Of a DNA stretch of 64,000 nt, positions 1-8,008 are shown one piece after another. Under the pieces are notes generated by a model. That model was given only the letters and a program-made list of their open reading frames with translations. It searched no databases and was not told the origin of the DNA. The DNA lies in contig NZ_QBKU01000002.1 of NCBI RefSeq assembly GCF_003054325.1, positions 372,001 through 436,000 of the forward strand. The letters run 5' to 3'. How positions within the stretch are numbered: position 1 is the stretch's first letter; each line of letters opens with the position of its first letter. Made by a program: the position numbers and the translations under genes. The DNA comes from Sulfitobacter mediterraneus (GTDB lineage: Bacteria; Pseudomonadota; Alphaproteobacteria; Rhodobacterales; Rhodobacteraceae).

Positions 1-2
1 GC

Positions 3-71
3 GGCTGCGTGCAACTGATCCTGCCTTCCTACATGCCCTGCCTTGATCATCTGGCGCGAACCTTGCATTGA
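3..71 (+). CDS. possible 3' end of an unidentified upstream gene
   Basis: Frame 3 is open from the window edge to a TGA at 69-71, seven bases before the next gene's ATG. That spacing would suit the end of an upstream gene in the same operon. Only about 22 codons are visible and no family can be recognised. The other two plus-strand frames close earlier, at 18 and 46. This is the best candidate for a cut-off gene, but the stretch may equally be intergenic. Confidence 0.25.
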   Translation, partial: GCVQLILPSYMPCLDHLARTLH

Positions 72-77
72 CATGCC

Positions 78-452
78 ATGCGCCTTTCTGCCCTGACCTT
101 GATTGTCCCCGACTATGATGCCGCCATTGCCTTTTACTGCGGGCAAATGGGGTTTGAACTCAGCGAAGATATTGATCAGGGGCACAAACGTTGGGTCCGG
201 GTCACACCGCCCGGCGGCGGTGCGGGGTTCATTCTGGCCCAGGCGGCGGACGCGCGGCAGACCGCCGCGATTGGTGATCAAGGTGCGGGCCGCGTCTGGT
301 TGTTCTTGCAAACCGATGATTTTGCCGAAGATCATGCGCGGCTTTTGGCGGCTGGCGTCACCTTTGAAGAAGAACCGCGCCACGAGGTTTACGGCACCGT
401 CGCCGTGTTCCGCGATATCTTTGGCAATCGCTGGGATCTGATCGGCACCTGA
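78..452 (+). CDS. VOC-family protein (glyoxalase/bleomycin-resistance fold)
   Basis: A 124-residue single-domain VOC protein. It opens with the typical beta-strand/helix pattern (LIVPDYDAAIAFYCGQMGFE) and closes with the conserved end-strand signature FRDIFGNRWDLIG, which normally carries a metal-ligand region. The length equals one VOC module pair, as in glyoxalase-I-like and extradiol-dioxygenase-like proteins. The substrate cannot be deduced: the superfamily includes isomerases, dioxygenases and drug-binding proteins. The start is the first ATG after the upstream stop. The next gene follows by about 80 bases on the same strand. Confidence 0.85.
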   Translation: MRLSALTLIVPDYDAAIAFYCGQMGFELSEDIDQGHKRWVRVTPPGGGAGFILAQAADARQTAAIGDQGAGRVWLFLQTDDFAEDHARLLAAGVTFEEEPRHEVYGTVAVFRDIFGNRWDLIGT

Positions 453-533
453 ACGCTGCTGCGCCGTGCCGCATTGCCCCGGCGCCGCGCACCGCTATCT
501 TTGGCCTTCCACGCAATCAAAGGCACGGATCCA

Positions 534-1040
534 ATGCCCTACAAATGGACCACACAGCCCGGCGAGATACCCCAGCAACTGCGCCTTTGGCCGCACCAAT
601 CGCTGCCGCCACGCGGCTTTGCCGGTTTCATCCTCGTGACGTTCACGCTGATCCTCATCCCGACCCTGCCCTTGCTGGGCACGGCGCTGCTGTGGGGTTT
701 GTTGCCCTTTGTCCTGCTGGCGGTGGCGGGGATGTACTTTGCCCTGCAACGCAATCACAAATCCCGCCTGATCGAAGAGGTGCTGACCCTCGATCAGGAG
801 ATGACCCACCTGCGCCACACCACGGCAAAAGGCGATGTGAAAGACTGGGAATGCAACCGCTATTGGGCTCAGGTCACGAAATACGACAGCGACGGGCCGG
901 TCCCGCATTACGTGACCCTGCGCGGCAAGGGGCGCGAGGTCGAGATCGGTGCCTTCCTGTCCGAGGACGAACGCATCGCCCTTTTTGAAGACCTGCAACG
1001 CCGTCTGCCTCCCGATCAGCCAAGCGCCTCAACCAGATAA
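534..1040 (+). CDS. DUF2244 family integral membrane protein
   Basis: 168 residues. Two closely spaced hydrophobic helices (about residues 25-65: FAGFILVTFTLILIPTLPLL, then WGLLPFVLLAVAGMYFAL) are followed by a cytoplasmic region with the DUF2244-type pattern: an N-R-WA-V motif, VTLRGKGREVEIGAFL and an acidic helix. DUF2244 proteins are common in alphaproteobacteria and have no assigned biochemical role. The frame is open further upstream to 474, but the extra 20 residues are basic and low-complexity, so the ATG at 534 was chosen. The 3' end overlaps the convergent LysR gene by 25 bases. Confidence 0.8.
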   Translation: MPYKWTTQPGEIPQQLRLWPHQSLPPRGFAGFILVTFTLILIPTLPLLGTALLWGLLPFVLLAVAGMYFALQRNHKSRLIEEVLTLDQEMTHLRHTTAKGDVKDWECNRYWAQVTKYDSDGPVPHYVTLRGKGREVEIGAFLSEDERIALFEDLQRRLPPDQPSASTR

Positions 1041-1912
1041 TCAAACACAATGCGCATCCGCCGACTTGTGCTCAACTCGCGGTGCGCCACCAGCCAAGTT
1101 TCGATCTCAAAAGGATCAATCCCCGGCATCAACTGCACCACATCCGCCGTCTGCGCCGCCACATCGTCGGTCATGATCCCGATACCAAGCCCCTGTTGAA
1201 CCATTTGCCATTGCACAAGATGGGTCGCGCTGGTCAGAACAAAGTTGTCTGCTGTCACCGGCACGCCCGCCGCGTTCAAGCCGTCAATCAAGACATCATT
1301 GTCAGCAAAGCCGATAAAATCGGCCGCCACCAGAGACTTGAGCGTTTCAAACGGCCCCTGCGCCTGCACATAACTCCGCGCGGCATAGAGGCTGGCCCGC
1401 CCATTGCGCAGCTTTCGGGCGATCAATTGCGGATCGGTGGGCCGGACATTGCGCAGGGCGATATCGGCCTCGCGGCGGCGCAGATCCCGCAACTCATTGC
1501 TGGCCACGATATCAATGCGAATGCCCGGATGCGCCTGCCGCAACTTGGCCAAAACAGGCGGCAGATTATAGACCGACAGGATCTCGCTGGCGGTGATGCT
1601 GACCAGCCCCTCCGCTGTCTGCGATTGCCCCGATGCCACACGCGACAGCCCGCCAGCGGCCTGCCCCATGGCGCGCACGTGATCCATCATCTCAAGCCCA
1701 GAGGGCGTCAGCATCAGCCCATGCCCGGCCCGCTCAAACAAGGCCACTCCCAGTTCTTCTTCCAGCGCGGCCACCTGCCGGCCCAAGGTCGGCTGCGTCA
1801 GGCCAAGCGCCCGCGCCGCGGCAGACAGCGACCCTTCTTCGGCGGTGACCAAAAACGCCCGCGCCCTGTTCCAATCGAAATTGATCAATCGCCAATCCAT
1901 ACAAATTTGCAT
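1016..1912 (-). CDS. LysR-family transcriptional regulator
   Basis: 298 residues. The N-terminal winged helix-turn-helix covers about residues 12-75, with the LysR hallmark SLSAAARALGLTQPTLGRQV followed by LEEELGVALFER. The C-terminal part (about 95-295) is the periplasmic-binding-protein-like effector domain (SLVAADFIGFADND, GLGIGIMTDDVA). It is divergent from a methyltransferase gene with about 80 bases between starts, the usual arrangement for a LysR regulator and its target. The M1 codon lies inside an imperfect inverted repeat at 1899-1912. A second ATG at 1900 is possible. The effector is unknown. Confidence 0.9.
   Translation of the reverse strand: MQICMDWRLINFDWNRARAFLVTAEEGSLSAAARALGLTQPTLGRQVAALEEELGVALFERAGHGLMLTPSGLEMMDHVRAMGQAAGGLSRVASGQSQTAEGLVSITASEILSVYNLPPVLAKLRQAHPGIRIDIVASNELRDLRRREADIALRNVRPTDPQLIARKLRNGRASLYAARSYVQAQGPFETLKSLVAADFIGFADNDVLIDGLNAAGVPVTADNFVLTSATHLVQWQMVQQGLGIGIMTDDVAAQTADVVQLMPGIDPFEIETWLVAHRELSTSRRMRIVFDYLVEALG
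1899..1912. promoter_or_regulatory. imperfect palindrome at the LysR gene start
   Basis: ATACAAATTTGCAT reads as two 7-base arms with one mismatch and contains the start codon of the LysR gene. AT-rich dyads of this kind can be LysR autoregulatory sites, but LysR operators usually follow T-N11-A and lie further upstream. A weak candidate. Confidence 0.3.
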
Positions 1913-1994
1913 AGCAATTCACCAGATTTAGTCAATTCCCCAAAATTTTCTTATGATGTAGCCAATCCGCAAGCCTCAAATGCATGGACCTCCA

Positions 1995-2639
1995 ATGACC
2001 AATCTCAGCAAACCTCACCCCGAAAGCCGGTTCTGGAATCGTATGGCCCCCGGCTATGCCCGCAGCACCATTTCCGACGTTGAAAACTATGAACGCAAGC
2101 TGCGCGAAACCGCAGCATTGATGCGCCGAGACATGCAGGTGCTTGAGATTGGCTGTGGCACCGGGTCTACGGCGATTCATCATGCGCCCAATGTCGCGCA
2201 TATCACAGCGACGGACCTGTCATCGGGCATGTTGGATATTGCCCGTGAAAAGGCATGGAATGCTTCGGTGTCCAACATCACCTTTGTCGAATGTGCCGCC
2301 GAGGATGTCCCGCACCCTGATCAACCCTATGACATGATCATGGCCCATAGCCTGCTGCATCTGGTCAAGGATCATCGCAAGGTGATTGCCAACATGGCCG
2401 ATATGCTGGCCCCCGGTGGCTATCTCGTGACCAGCACCATCTGCATGTCCGAAGGGATGTCTGCATTCAAACTGATCGCATGGCCCGGACGGGCGGTTGG
2501 CTTGCTCCCGCGCATCAACTTCTTGCGCAAACGTGAACTGGAAAGCGCGGTGCAGGATGCGGGCTTGAAGATCCATACCTGCTGGCGGCCCGGCAAGCGT
2601 AAAGCCGTGTTTCTGATCGCACAGAAGCCAGAAAATTAA
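1995..2639 (+). CDS. class I SAM-dependent methyltransferase
   Basis: 214 residues with the Rossmann-fold methyltransferase motifs in order: motif I VLEIGCGTGSTAIHHA (binds SAM), motif II ATDLSSGMLDIAREKA, an acidic loop FVECAAEDVPHPDQPYDMI, and the post-motif AHSLLHLV and LAPGGYLVTSTI. The C-terminus LESAVQDAGLKIH resembles the UbiE/COQ5-like and Methyltransf_11/25 groups. The acceptor is unknown. The frame also has an ATG at 1980; the second Met was preferred because residues 1-5 add nothing conserved. It is transcribed divergently from the LysR gene. Confidence 0.88.
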   Translation: MTNLSKPHPESRFWNRMAPGYARSTISDVENYERKLRETAALMRRDMQVLEIGCGTGSTAIHHAPNVAHITATDLSSGMLDIAREKAWNASVSNITFVECAAEDVPHPDQPYDMIMAHSLLHLVKDHRKVIANMADMLAPGGYLVTSTICMSEGMSAFKLIAWPGRAVGLLPRINFLRKRELESAVQDAGLKIHTCWRPGKRKAVFLIAQKPEN

Positions 2640-2660
2640 GCGCTAATGCCTGTGGACAAA

Positions 2661-2683
2661 CACCTCATGCGGCGCATGAGGTG
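2661..2683. terminator. perfect 10-bp hairpin between convergent genes
   Basis: CACCTCATGC-GGC-GCATGAGGTG forms a perfect 10-bp stem with a 3-base loop. It lies between the methyltransferase stop (2639) and the YqeY stop (2742), which converge. No long T-run follows on either strand, so intrinsic termination would be weak; it may act as an mRNA 3' stabiliser. Confidence 0.5.
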
Positions 2684-2741
2684 ACGCCATCAAGCCATTG
2701 TTAAGAATAATGTAAGTACCAAACGCTGCCTTGTGGACAAC

Positions 2742-3200
2742 TCAACCCAGACGGTTCTTCACCTTGGGCCCAACAGCGCCAAAATCCATCCGCCCGGTGT
2801 ACTTGGTTTTGAGCAGGCCAATGACCTTGCCCATATCCCGGATGGAGGAGGCACCGACCTCTGCAATTGCCGCCTCAACCGCGGCTTCAACCTCGGCATC
2901 GTCAAGCTGCCGCGGCAGGAATTCTTCGATCACGGTGATTTCCTGACGCTCCCGCTCTGCCAGATCCAGACGCCCGCCCTCTTCATAGGCCCGCGCCGAT
3001 TCCATCCGTTGTTTGGCCATTTTGCCAAGGATCGCCAGAACTTCGGCCTCGCTTGCGCCATCGTCACTGCCGGTGGCGCGACTGGCGATGTCCTTGTCCT
3101 TGATTGCCGCATTGATCAGGCGCAGCGTCGAAAGCCGTGCTGCCGCCTTGTCTCGCATGGCTTGTTTAAGGGCATCTGAGATGCGGGTGCGCAAAGTCAT
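2742..3200 (-). CDS. yqeY: GatB/YqeY domain protein
   Basis: 152 residues spanning the whole YqeY family: N-terminal helical part TLRTRISDALKQAMRDKAAA, central IAAIKDKD-type helix, and the C-terminal GatB/YqeY signature (LPRQLDDAEVEAAVEAAI, SIRDMGKVIGLLKTKYTGR). The family shares a domain with the tRNA-binding tail of the GatB subunit of the Asp/Glu-tRNA amidotransferase; its own role is unproven. It is divergent from carA, an arrangement common in Rhodobacteraceae. Confidence 0.92.
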   Translation of the reverse strand: MTLRTRISDALKQAMRDKAAARLSTLRLINAAIKDKDIASRATGSDDGASEAEVLAILGKMAKQRMESARAYEEGGRLDLAERERQEITVIEEFLPRQLDDAEVEAAVEAAIAEVGASSIRDMGKVIGLLKTKYTGRMDFGAVGPKVKNRLG

Positions 3201-3395
3201 GGGGTCGGTCCTGTGCTCTGATCGATACTAAGCTTCGGACCATACCTGTAGACTGCGCGGCAGGCAATGGGCATCAAAGCATCTAAGATATTGTTTTTCA
3301 ACGAAATCTCATTTTTCAACAAGGCTTGACCACAGCCCGCCCCGGCATTAGGTTCGCGCAGATTTATCCATACACATCCCGCCCGGAGGCTGCCC

Positions 3396-4553
3396 ATGTC
3401 CGCGCCCACTTCACCTCGCCCGACTGCCTGTCTTGTACTGGCGGACGGTTCAATTTTCTACGGCATGGGCTTTGGTGCCACCGGTGAAACGGTTGCAGAG
3501 CTTTGTTTTAACACAGCAATGACCGGCTATCAGGAGATCATGACCGACCCGTCCTATGCGGGCCAGATCGTGACCTTCACCTTTCCCCATATCGGCAATA
3601 CCGGCACCAACCCCGAGGATGACGAGACCGGTGATCCGGTTGCCGCGGGCATGGTGGTCAAATGGATGCCGACGGACCCCAGCAACTGGCGCAACGTGCA
3701 GACCTTGTCGGAATGGCTCTCGGCGCGGGGCCGCATCGCCATTGGTGGCGTGGACACCCGCCGCCTGACCCGCGCCATCCGGCAAAGCGGCGCGCCACAT
3801 GTGGCCATCGCCCATGATCCGGAGGGCAATTTCGACATTGAAGATCTGGTGACCAAGGCCCGCGCCTTTGCCGGATTGGAAGGCATGGATCTGGCCAAGG
3901 AAGTGACCTGCGCCCAATCCTACCGCTGGAATGAAACCCGCTGGGCCTGGCCTGATGGCTATGCCCCAAATGAGAACCCCAAATACAAGGTTGTCGCGGT
4001 TGATTATGGTGCAAAACGCAACATCCTGCGCTGCCTTGCCTCGGCTGGATGTGATGTAACAGTGCTCCCCGCCACGGCATCCTATGATGATGTGATGGCG
4101 CATAATCCTGACGGGGTTTTCCTGTCCAACGGCCCCGGTGATCCGGCGGCAACAGGCGCATATGCCGTGCCCATGATCCGCGATGTGCTGGACAAGACAG
4201 ATCTGCCGGTTTTTGGTATCTGCCTTGGGCATCAAATGCTTGCGCTGGCTTTGGGTGCCAAAACCATCAAGATGAGCCACGGCCACCATGGCGCCAACCA
4301 TCCGGTCAAGGACAACGACACCGGCAAGGTTGAGATCACCTCGATGAACCACGGTTTTGCCGTGGATGCCCAGACCTTGCCAGAAGGGGTAGTGGAAACC
4401 CATGTGTCGCTGTTTGACGGGTCCAACTGTGGTATTCGTCTGGCGGATCGCCCGGTCTGGTCGGTGCAGCACCACCCCGAAGCCTCCCCCGGGCCACAGG
4501 ACAGTTTTTACCTGTTCGAGCGTTTTGCCGACGCGATGGAAAACCGCGCCTGA
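3396..4553 (+). CDS. carA: carbamoyl-phosphate synthase small (glutaminase) subunit
   Basis: 385 residues, the normal CarA length. CarA hydrolyses glutamine and channels ammonia to CarB for carbamoyl phosphate, feeding pyrimidine and arginine synthesis. The N-terminal domain has LADGSIFYGMGFGATGETV and FNTAMTGYQEIMTDPSY. The C-terminal class I glutaminase shows the nucleophile elbow PVFGICLGHQMLALALG (Cys) and the His-Glu pair in SVQHHPEASPGP. carB is not in the window. The 195-base gap to the divergent yqeY gene holds the promoter; the start follows a GGAGG-like stretch (cccggaggctgcccATG). Confidence 0.97.
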   Translation: MSAPTSPRPTACLVLADGSIFYGMGFGATGETVAELCFNTAMTGYQEIMTDPSYAGQIVTFTFPHIGNTGTNPEDDETGDPVAAGMVVKWMPTDPSNWRNVQTLSEWLSARGRIAIGGVDTRRLTRAIRQSGAPHVAIAHDPEGNFDIEDLVTKARAFAGLEGMDLAKEVTCAQSYRWNETRWAWPDGYAPNENPKYKVVAVDYGAKRNILRCLASAGCDVTVLPATASYDDVMAHNPDGVFLSNGPGDPAATGAYAVPMIRDVLDKTDLPVFGICLGHQMLALALGAKTIKMSHGHHGANHPVKDNDTGKVEITSMNHGFAVDAQTLPEGVVETHVSLFDGSNCGIRLADRPVWSVQHHPEASPGPQDSFYLFERFADAMENRA

Positions 4554-4593
4554 GGCGCGTTGCGACCCGGTTTTGGGCTAGAGTTTACTCTGG

Positions 4594-4609
4594 TTAAGGG
4601 AAAATTAAC
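4594..4609 (+). promoter_or_regulatory. CtrA-box (TTAA-N7-TTAAC)
   Basis: TTAAGGGAAAATTAAC matches the full CtrA recognition sequence TTAA-N7-TTAAC exactly. It lies 48 bases upstream of the glycosyltransferase ATG chosen at 4657. CtrA is the alphaproteobacterial cell-cycle and motility response regulator, and its boxes usually overlap the -35 region. This would put the transcript start about 10-30 bases downstream, which argues against the earlier in-frame start at 4615. Confidence 0.6.
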
Positions 4610-4624
4610 CCTGTTTGGCCAAAG

Positions 4625-4645
4625 CTAACCTGTGTCTCAGGTTAG
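4625..4645 (+). promoter_or_regulatory. perfect 8-bp hairpin in the glycosyltransferase leader
   Basis: CTAACCTG-TGTCT-CAGGTTAG is a perfect inverted repeat between the CtrA box and the ATG at 4657. It would be an operator in DNA, or a stem-loop near the start codon if it lies within the transcript. Its function is unknown. Confidence 0.45.
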
Positions 4646-4656
4646 GTTATTTGGTT

Positions 4657-6567
4657 ATGAGCAATCTTCGGTTGGCGCTGACTGACCCGCAGATCGCAGG
4701 CCCGGTCACACAAAGGCTGCCTTTGGGGCAACACCTGATGGCGGCGGGGGTGATCGGGGATCGGGATTTGATCCATGCGCTGGATCTTCAGCGGCATGTC
4801 GATGCGCCCTTGGGCGAAGTGCTTGTTGCCGAAGGATTAGCCACGCGCGACGAGGTTTTGCTGGCCCTGTCGCGCCAATCGGCAGCGCAATTGGCCGATC
4901 TGGATGAACAGCCCCCGACCTTTTTGATGGCCCATCATCTACCCGCCTCGATTTGCCTGCAATTTCAGGTGGTTCCGTGGATTTCACTGAATGGCATTGT
5001 CCTTGTCGCCACCAGTGATCCGGGCGATTTTGACCGGTTACGCCTATGCATGGGCGACGCTGGAAAGCGGATGTTCCCAGCTATCGCCGCACCTGCGCAG
5101 ATCAAACAACACATCAACCGCCTGTATGGTGCTGAACTCGCACAAAAGGCCGCCAGCAAGGTGCCCGCCGCAGAAAGCTGCCGCATGTGGGAGATCACCG
5201 GACCAAGGCGGCGCAATTGGGCTGTGGCGATCATTGCAGGTCTGATGATTGCACTGATCTACACACCGCTTTGGACGCTGAGCGTGTTGATGCTGATGGC
5301 GGTTGTGACTTTGGTGATGTCTACCACGCTGAAGGCTGCCGCTCTTTGGGCGGAACTGATGCACCGCTACCGGACGCCGCGCCAATCCCGGACTCAGCCA
5401 ACTGTGCCATTTCGGATGCCGCGCGTGTCCGTATTGGTCCCGCTGTTGCACGAACGAGAAATCGCCGGCGCGTTGATCAAACGGCTTGAACGGTTGACCT
5501 ACCCCAAATCGCTGCTCGAAATTGTGCTGGTGCTTGAGGCCACAGATGATCTGACACGAGAGACATTGGCGCGCACCACCCTGCCCGAATGGATCAGCGT
5601 GATCGAGGTGCCCGAAGCCAATCAATTGACCACCAAACCACGGGCCCTAAACTATGCGATGAATTTTTGCCAAGGATCGATCATCGGCGTTTGGGACGCC
5701 GAAGATGCGCCCGAGGCCGATCAGATCGAAAAGGTTGTGACCCGTTTCCAATCTGCCCCGCCGGATGTCGCTTGTTTGCAGGGGGTTCTGGATTATTACA
5801 ACAGCAGCGCAAATTGGCTATCACGTTGTTTTACAATCGAATATGCGGCATGGTGGCGGGTGCTTTTGCCCGGCGTGGCGCGGCTGGGGCTGGTGTTGCC
5901 TTTGGGCGGGACAACATTGTTTTTCCGCCGGGATCTGCTGGAGAAACTCTGTGGCTGGGACGCCCACAACGTCACCGAAGACGCCGATCTTGGTGTGCGG
6001 CTGGCCCGGCACGGATACCGCACGGAGCTGATAGATACCGTCACGTTCGAAGAGGCCAACTGCCGAACGTGGCCTTGGGTGCGGCAACGCTCGCGCTGGC
6101 TCAAGGGGTTTTTGATCACATGGTCGGTGCATATGCGCGATCCGGCGGCCTTGCTACGCGATCTGGGGTGGCTGCGGTTTATGGGTGTGCAGACCATGCT
6201 GCTTGCCACCTTTGCCCAATTTGCCGCCGCGCCGCTGCTGTGGTCATTCTGGCTGGCGCTGGCGGGGCTACCGCATCCGGTGCCAATGACCATGGGCAAT
6301 GGCATGCTTTGGGCAATGGTGACCCTGTTCATCCTGTCAGAAACGTTGAACCTTTTGATCGGGATGATCGCCACTTCTGGCGAAAGACATCGCCATCTGA
6401 TGCCTTGGGTCTTCACCACGCCCTTCTATTTCCCGCTGGGGGCGCTGGCCGCGTTCAAAGCGCTGCATGAATTTGTGGTGAGCCCGTTTTTCTGGGACAA
6501 AACACAACACGGCGTGACGCCGGACCCGCAACCGCATTTGCCTGCCAACGCTGCCCATCTCAGCTAA
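4657..6567 (+). CDS. membrane glycosyltransferase family 2 with N-terminal MshEN (GspE-N) domain
   Basis: 636 residues from the ATG at 4657; an in-frame start at 4615 would add 14. Residues about 20-110 hold two tandem MshEN-type motifs: RLPLGQHLMAAGVIGDRDLI followed by HALDLQ, then a second beginning LGEVLVAEGLATRDEVLLAL. This module binds c-di-GMP in MshE and relatives. Two membrane helices follow (about 190-230), then a GT2 catalytic domain with VSVLVPLLHEREIAGALIKR, the D-x-D-like IGVWDAEDAPEADQI, the TEDADLGVRLARHGY acceptor motif and the QRSRWLKGF (Q-x-x-R-W) motif of processive synthases. C-terminal helices probably form a translocation channel. It is likely a processive polysaccharide synthase at the inner membrane; the sugar is unknown. 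Confidence 0.88.
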   Translation: MSNLRLALTDPQIAGPVTQRLPLGQHLMAAGVIGDRDLIHALDLQRHVDAPLGEVLVAEGLATRDEVLLALSRQSAAQLADLDEQPPTFLMAHHLPASICLQFQVVPWISLNGIVLVATSDPGDFDRLRLCMGDAGKRMFPAIAAPAQIKQHINRLYGAELAQKAASKVPAAESCRMWEITGPRRRNWAVAIIAGLMIALIYTPLWTLSVLMLMAVVTLVMSTTLKAAALWAELMHRYRTPRQSRTQPTVPFRMPRVSVLVPLLHEREIAGALIKRLERLTYPKSLLEIVLVLEATDDLTRETLARTTLPEWISVIEVPEANQLTTKPRALNYAMNFCQGSIIGVWDAEDAPEADQIEKVVTRFQSAPPDVACLQGVLDYYNSSANWLSRCFTIEYAAWWRVLLPGVARLGLVLPLGGTTLFFRRDLLEKLCGWDAHNVTEDADLGVRLARHGYRTELIDTVTFEEANCRTWPWVRQRSRWLKGFLITWSVHMRDPAALLRDLGWLRFMGVQTMLLATFAQFAAAPLLWSFWLALAGLPHPVPMTMGNGMLWAMVTLFILSETLNLLIGMIATSGERHRHLMPWVFTTPFYFPLGALAAFKALHEFVVSPFFWDKTQHGVTPDPQPHLPANAAHLS

Positions 6568-6597
6568 CCAGCGACGCATCGCGCCAAGGCGAAGGGC

Positions 6598-7251
6598 CTA
6601 TCCTTCGTCTTCGCGCCGCGCCGCTTCTTGCTTGAGCCGGGTCACAAAAGCCACCGAAATATGGCTGCGCAACGCTTCATCTGCGCCATCTTCATCCCGC
6701 GCTTCGATCATTGATACGATCTTGTCATGCTCGGCCTGCGCCAGTTCTCCGCGCCCTTCGGCGGCCAGGGATGTCGTCGCCATAAGCGCCATGGAGCGGT
6801 ACAAAAGGTCAAGCTGTTGCACCAGATAGCGGTTGTGCGAGGACAGATGGATCTGCTTGTGAAACCGGCGGTTGCTGCGCGACAGGGCCGAAGGGTCATT
6901 AACCAGCTTGTTGTCCGCCTCGACCATTTCGCGCAACACGCGCACCTCTTCCTCGGTGGCATGGCGCGCGGCCAGACGGGCCGCCAGCCCCTCCAGCTCA
7001 CCGCGGACCACATAAAGCTCGGCGGTTTGGTTGTGATCCAACGACGCCACGATCAAGCTGCGCCCGTCCCGCGTCAAAAGCGATTGGGTTTCAAGCCGCT
7101 GCAACGCCTCGCGCACCGGTGTGCGTGACACGCCAAAGCGGTCTGCCAATTCACTTTCCACCAGCCGATCACCGGGGCGATAGGTGCCCACATCGATGGC
7201 CTCAAGTATCATCGAATAAGCGTCTGTTGATCCAGGTTTGGGCGCGGCCAT
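6598..7251 (-). CDS. GntR-family transcriptional regulator (FCD type)
   Basis: 217 residues. The N-terminal winged helix (about 10-75) shows the GntR signature PGDRLVESELADRFGVSRTP followed by VREALQRLE. The C-terminal all-helical FCD effector domain (about 85-210) has metal-ligand-type positions in LARSNRRFHKQIHLSSHNR. FCD regulators commonly sense organic acids or amino-sugar intermediates. It is divergent from a HAD phosphatase gene, with a 100-base shared promoter region. The effector cannot be named. Confidence 0.9.
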   Translation of the reverse strand: MAAPKPGSTDAYSMILEAIDVGTYRPGDRLVESELADRFGVSRTPVREALQRLETQSLLTRDGRSLIVASLDHNQTAELYVVRGELEGLAARLAARHATEEEVRVLREMVEADNKLVNDPSALSRSNRRFHKQIHLSSHNRYLVQQLDLLYRSMALMATTSLAAEGRGELAQAEHDKIVSMIEARDEDGADEALRSHISVAFVTRLKQEAARREDEG

Positions 7252-7351
7252 GGCAATCTTCCTTTGATTGCCGCCACCTTACTGTTTGATCCTTTCGGCG
7301 CAAGCCCGCAGCACCCTTGCGAAGCGCCCGCCAAGCGCCTAAGCCAAACAT

Positions 7352-7999
7352 ATGCCACGTGATGCTTTCTCTCATATCGACACTTGGGTCTTTGATCTGG
7401 ACAATACGCTGTACCCGCCCGAGGCGCGGCTGTTTGACCTGATTGAGGTGCGCATGACCAACTGGGTGATGCAGGAACTCAAGGTGGACCAACCCGAGGC
7501 GGACCGTCTGCGCCGCAAATACTGGCACGAACACGGCACCACATTGGCCGGGTTGATGCGCGAACATGACGTGGATCCCGCGCCCTATTTGGTGGACGTG
7601 CATGATATTTCCATGGACAGCCTGACCCCCGATCCCGACTTGGCCGCCGAAATCCGCAGCCTGCCGGGGCGGCGCATTGTCTATACCAACGGCTGTGCGC
7701 CCTATGCCGAAAGGGTGCTGGCCGCGCGGGGGCTTTCTGGCCTGTTTGACGCGATCTATGGCGTTGAACACGCCGATTTTCTGCCCAAACCGGATCGCGA
7801 AGCCTTTGACAAAGTGTTCGCCGCCGACGGGCTTGATCCCGCCAGTGCCGCGATGTTTGAGGATGATGCCCGCAACCTGTCCGCACCTTTTGAAATGGGC
7901 ATGCGCACGGTGCATGTGGCCCCTGCGCGACAGCATGCCGCGCATATTGACTACCATACCGATGATCTTCGGGGTTTCCTCGAACGGGTGAAAGCATAA
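7352..7999 (+). CDS. pyrimidine 5'-nucleotidase, HAD superfamily
   Basis: 215 residues. HAD motif I is WVFDLDNTLYPPEARLFD (nucleophile and acid Asp in DLDNT), motif II is the Thr in RRIVYTNG, motif III the Lys in FLPKPDREAF, and motif IV FEDDARNL. The helical cap with the YPPEARLFDLIEVRMTNWV insert is typical of the SDT1/PPN1-like pyrimidine 5'-nucleotidases, which dephosphorylate UMP/CMP. The next gene starts 9 bases after its stop, suggesting cotranscription. Confidence 0.9.
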   Translation: MPRDAFSHIDTWVFDLDNTLYPPEARLFDLIEVRMTNWVMQELKVDQPEADRLRRKYWHEHGTTLAGLMREHDVDPAPYLVDVHDISMDSLTPDPDLAAEIRSLPGRRIVYTNGCAPYAERVLAARGLSGLFDAIYGVEHADFLPKPDREAFDKVFAADGLDPASAAMFEDDARNLSAPFEMGMRTVHVAPARQHAAHIDYHTDDLRGFLERVKA

Positions 8000-8008
8000 G
8001 TGTAACTC

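Noticed and set aside
2701-2716. Possible CtrA-like site TTAA-N7-GTAA
   Set aside because: The second half-site is wrong and it lies between the ends of two convergent genes, not at a promoter.
4540-4561. CGCGCC-TGA-GGCGCG hairpin at the carA stop as terminator
   Set aside because: It encloses the stop codon and is not followed by a T-run, so it is probably incidental to GC-rich codons.
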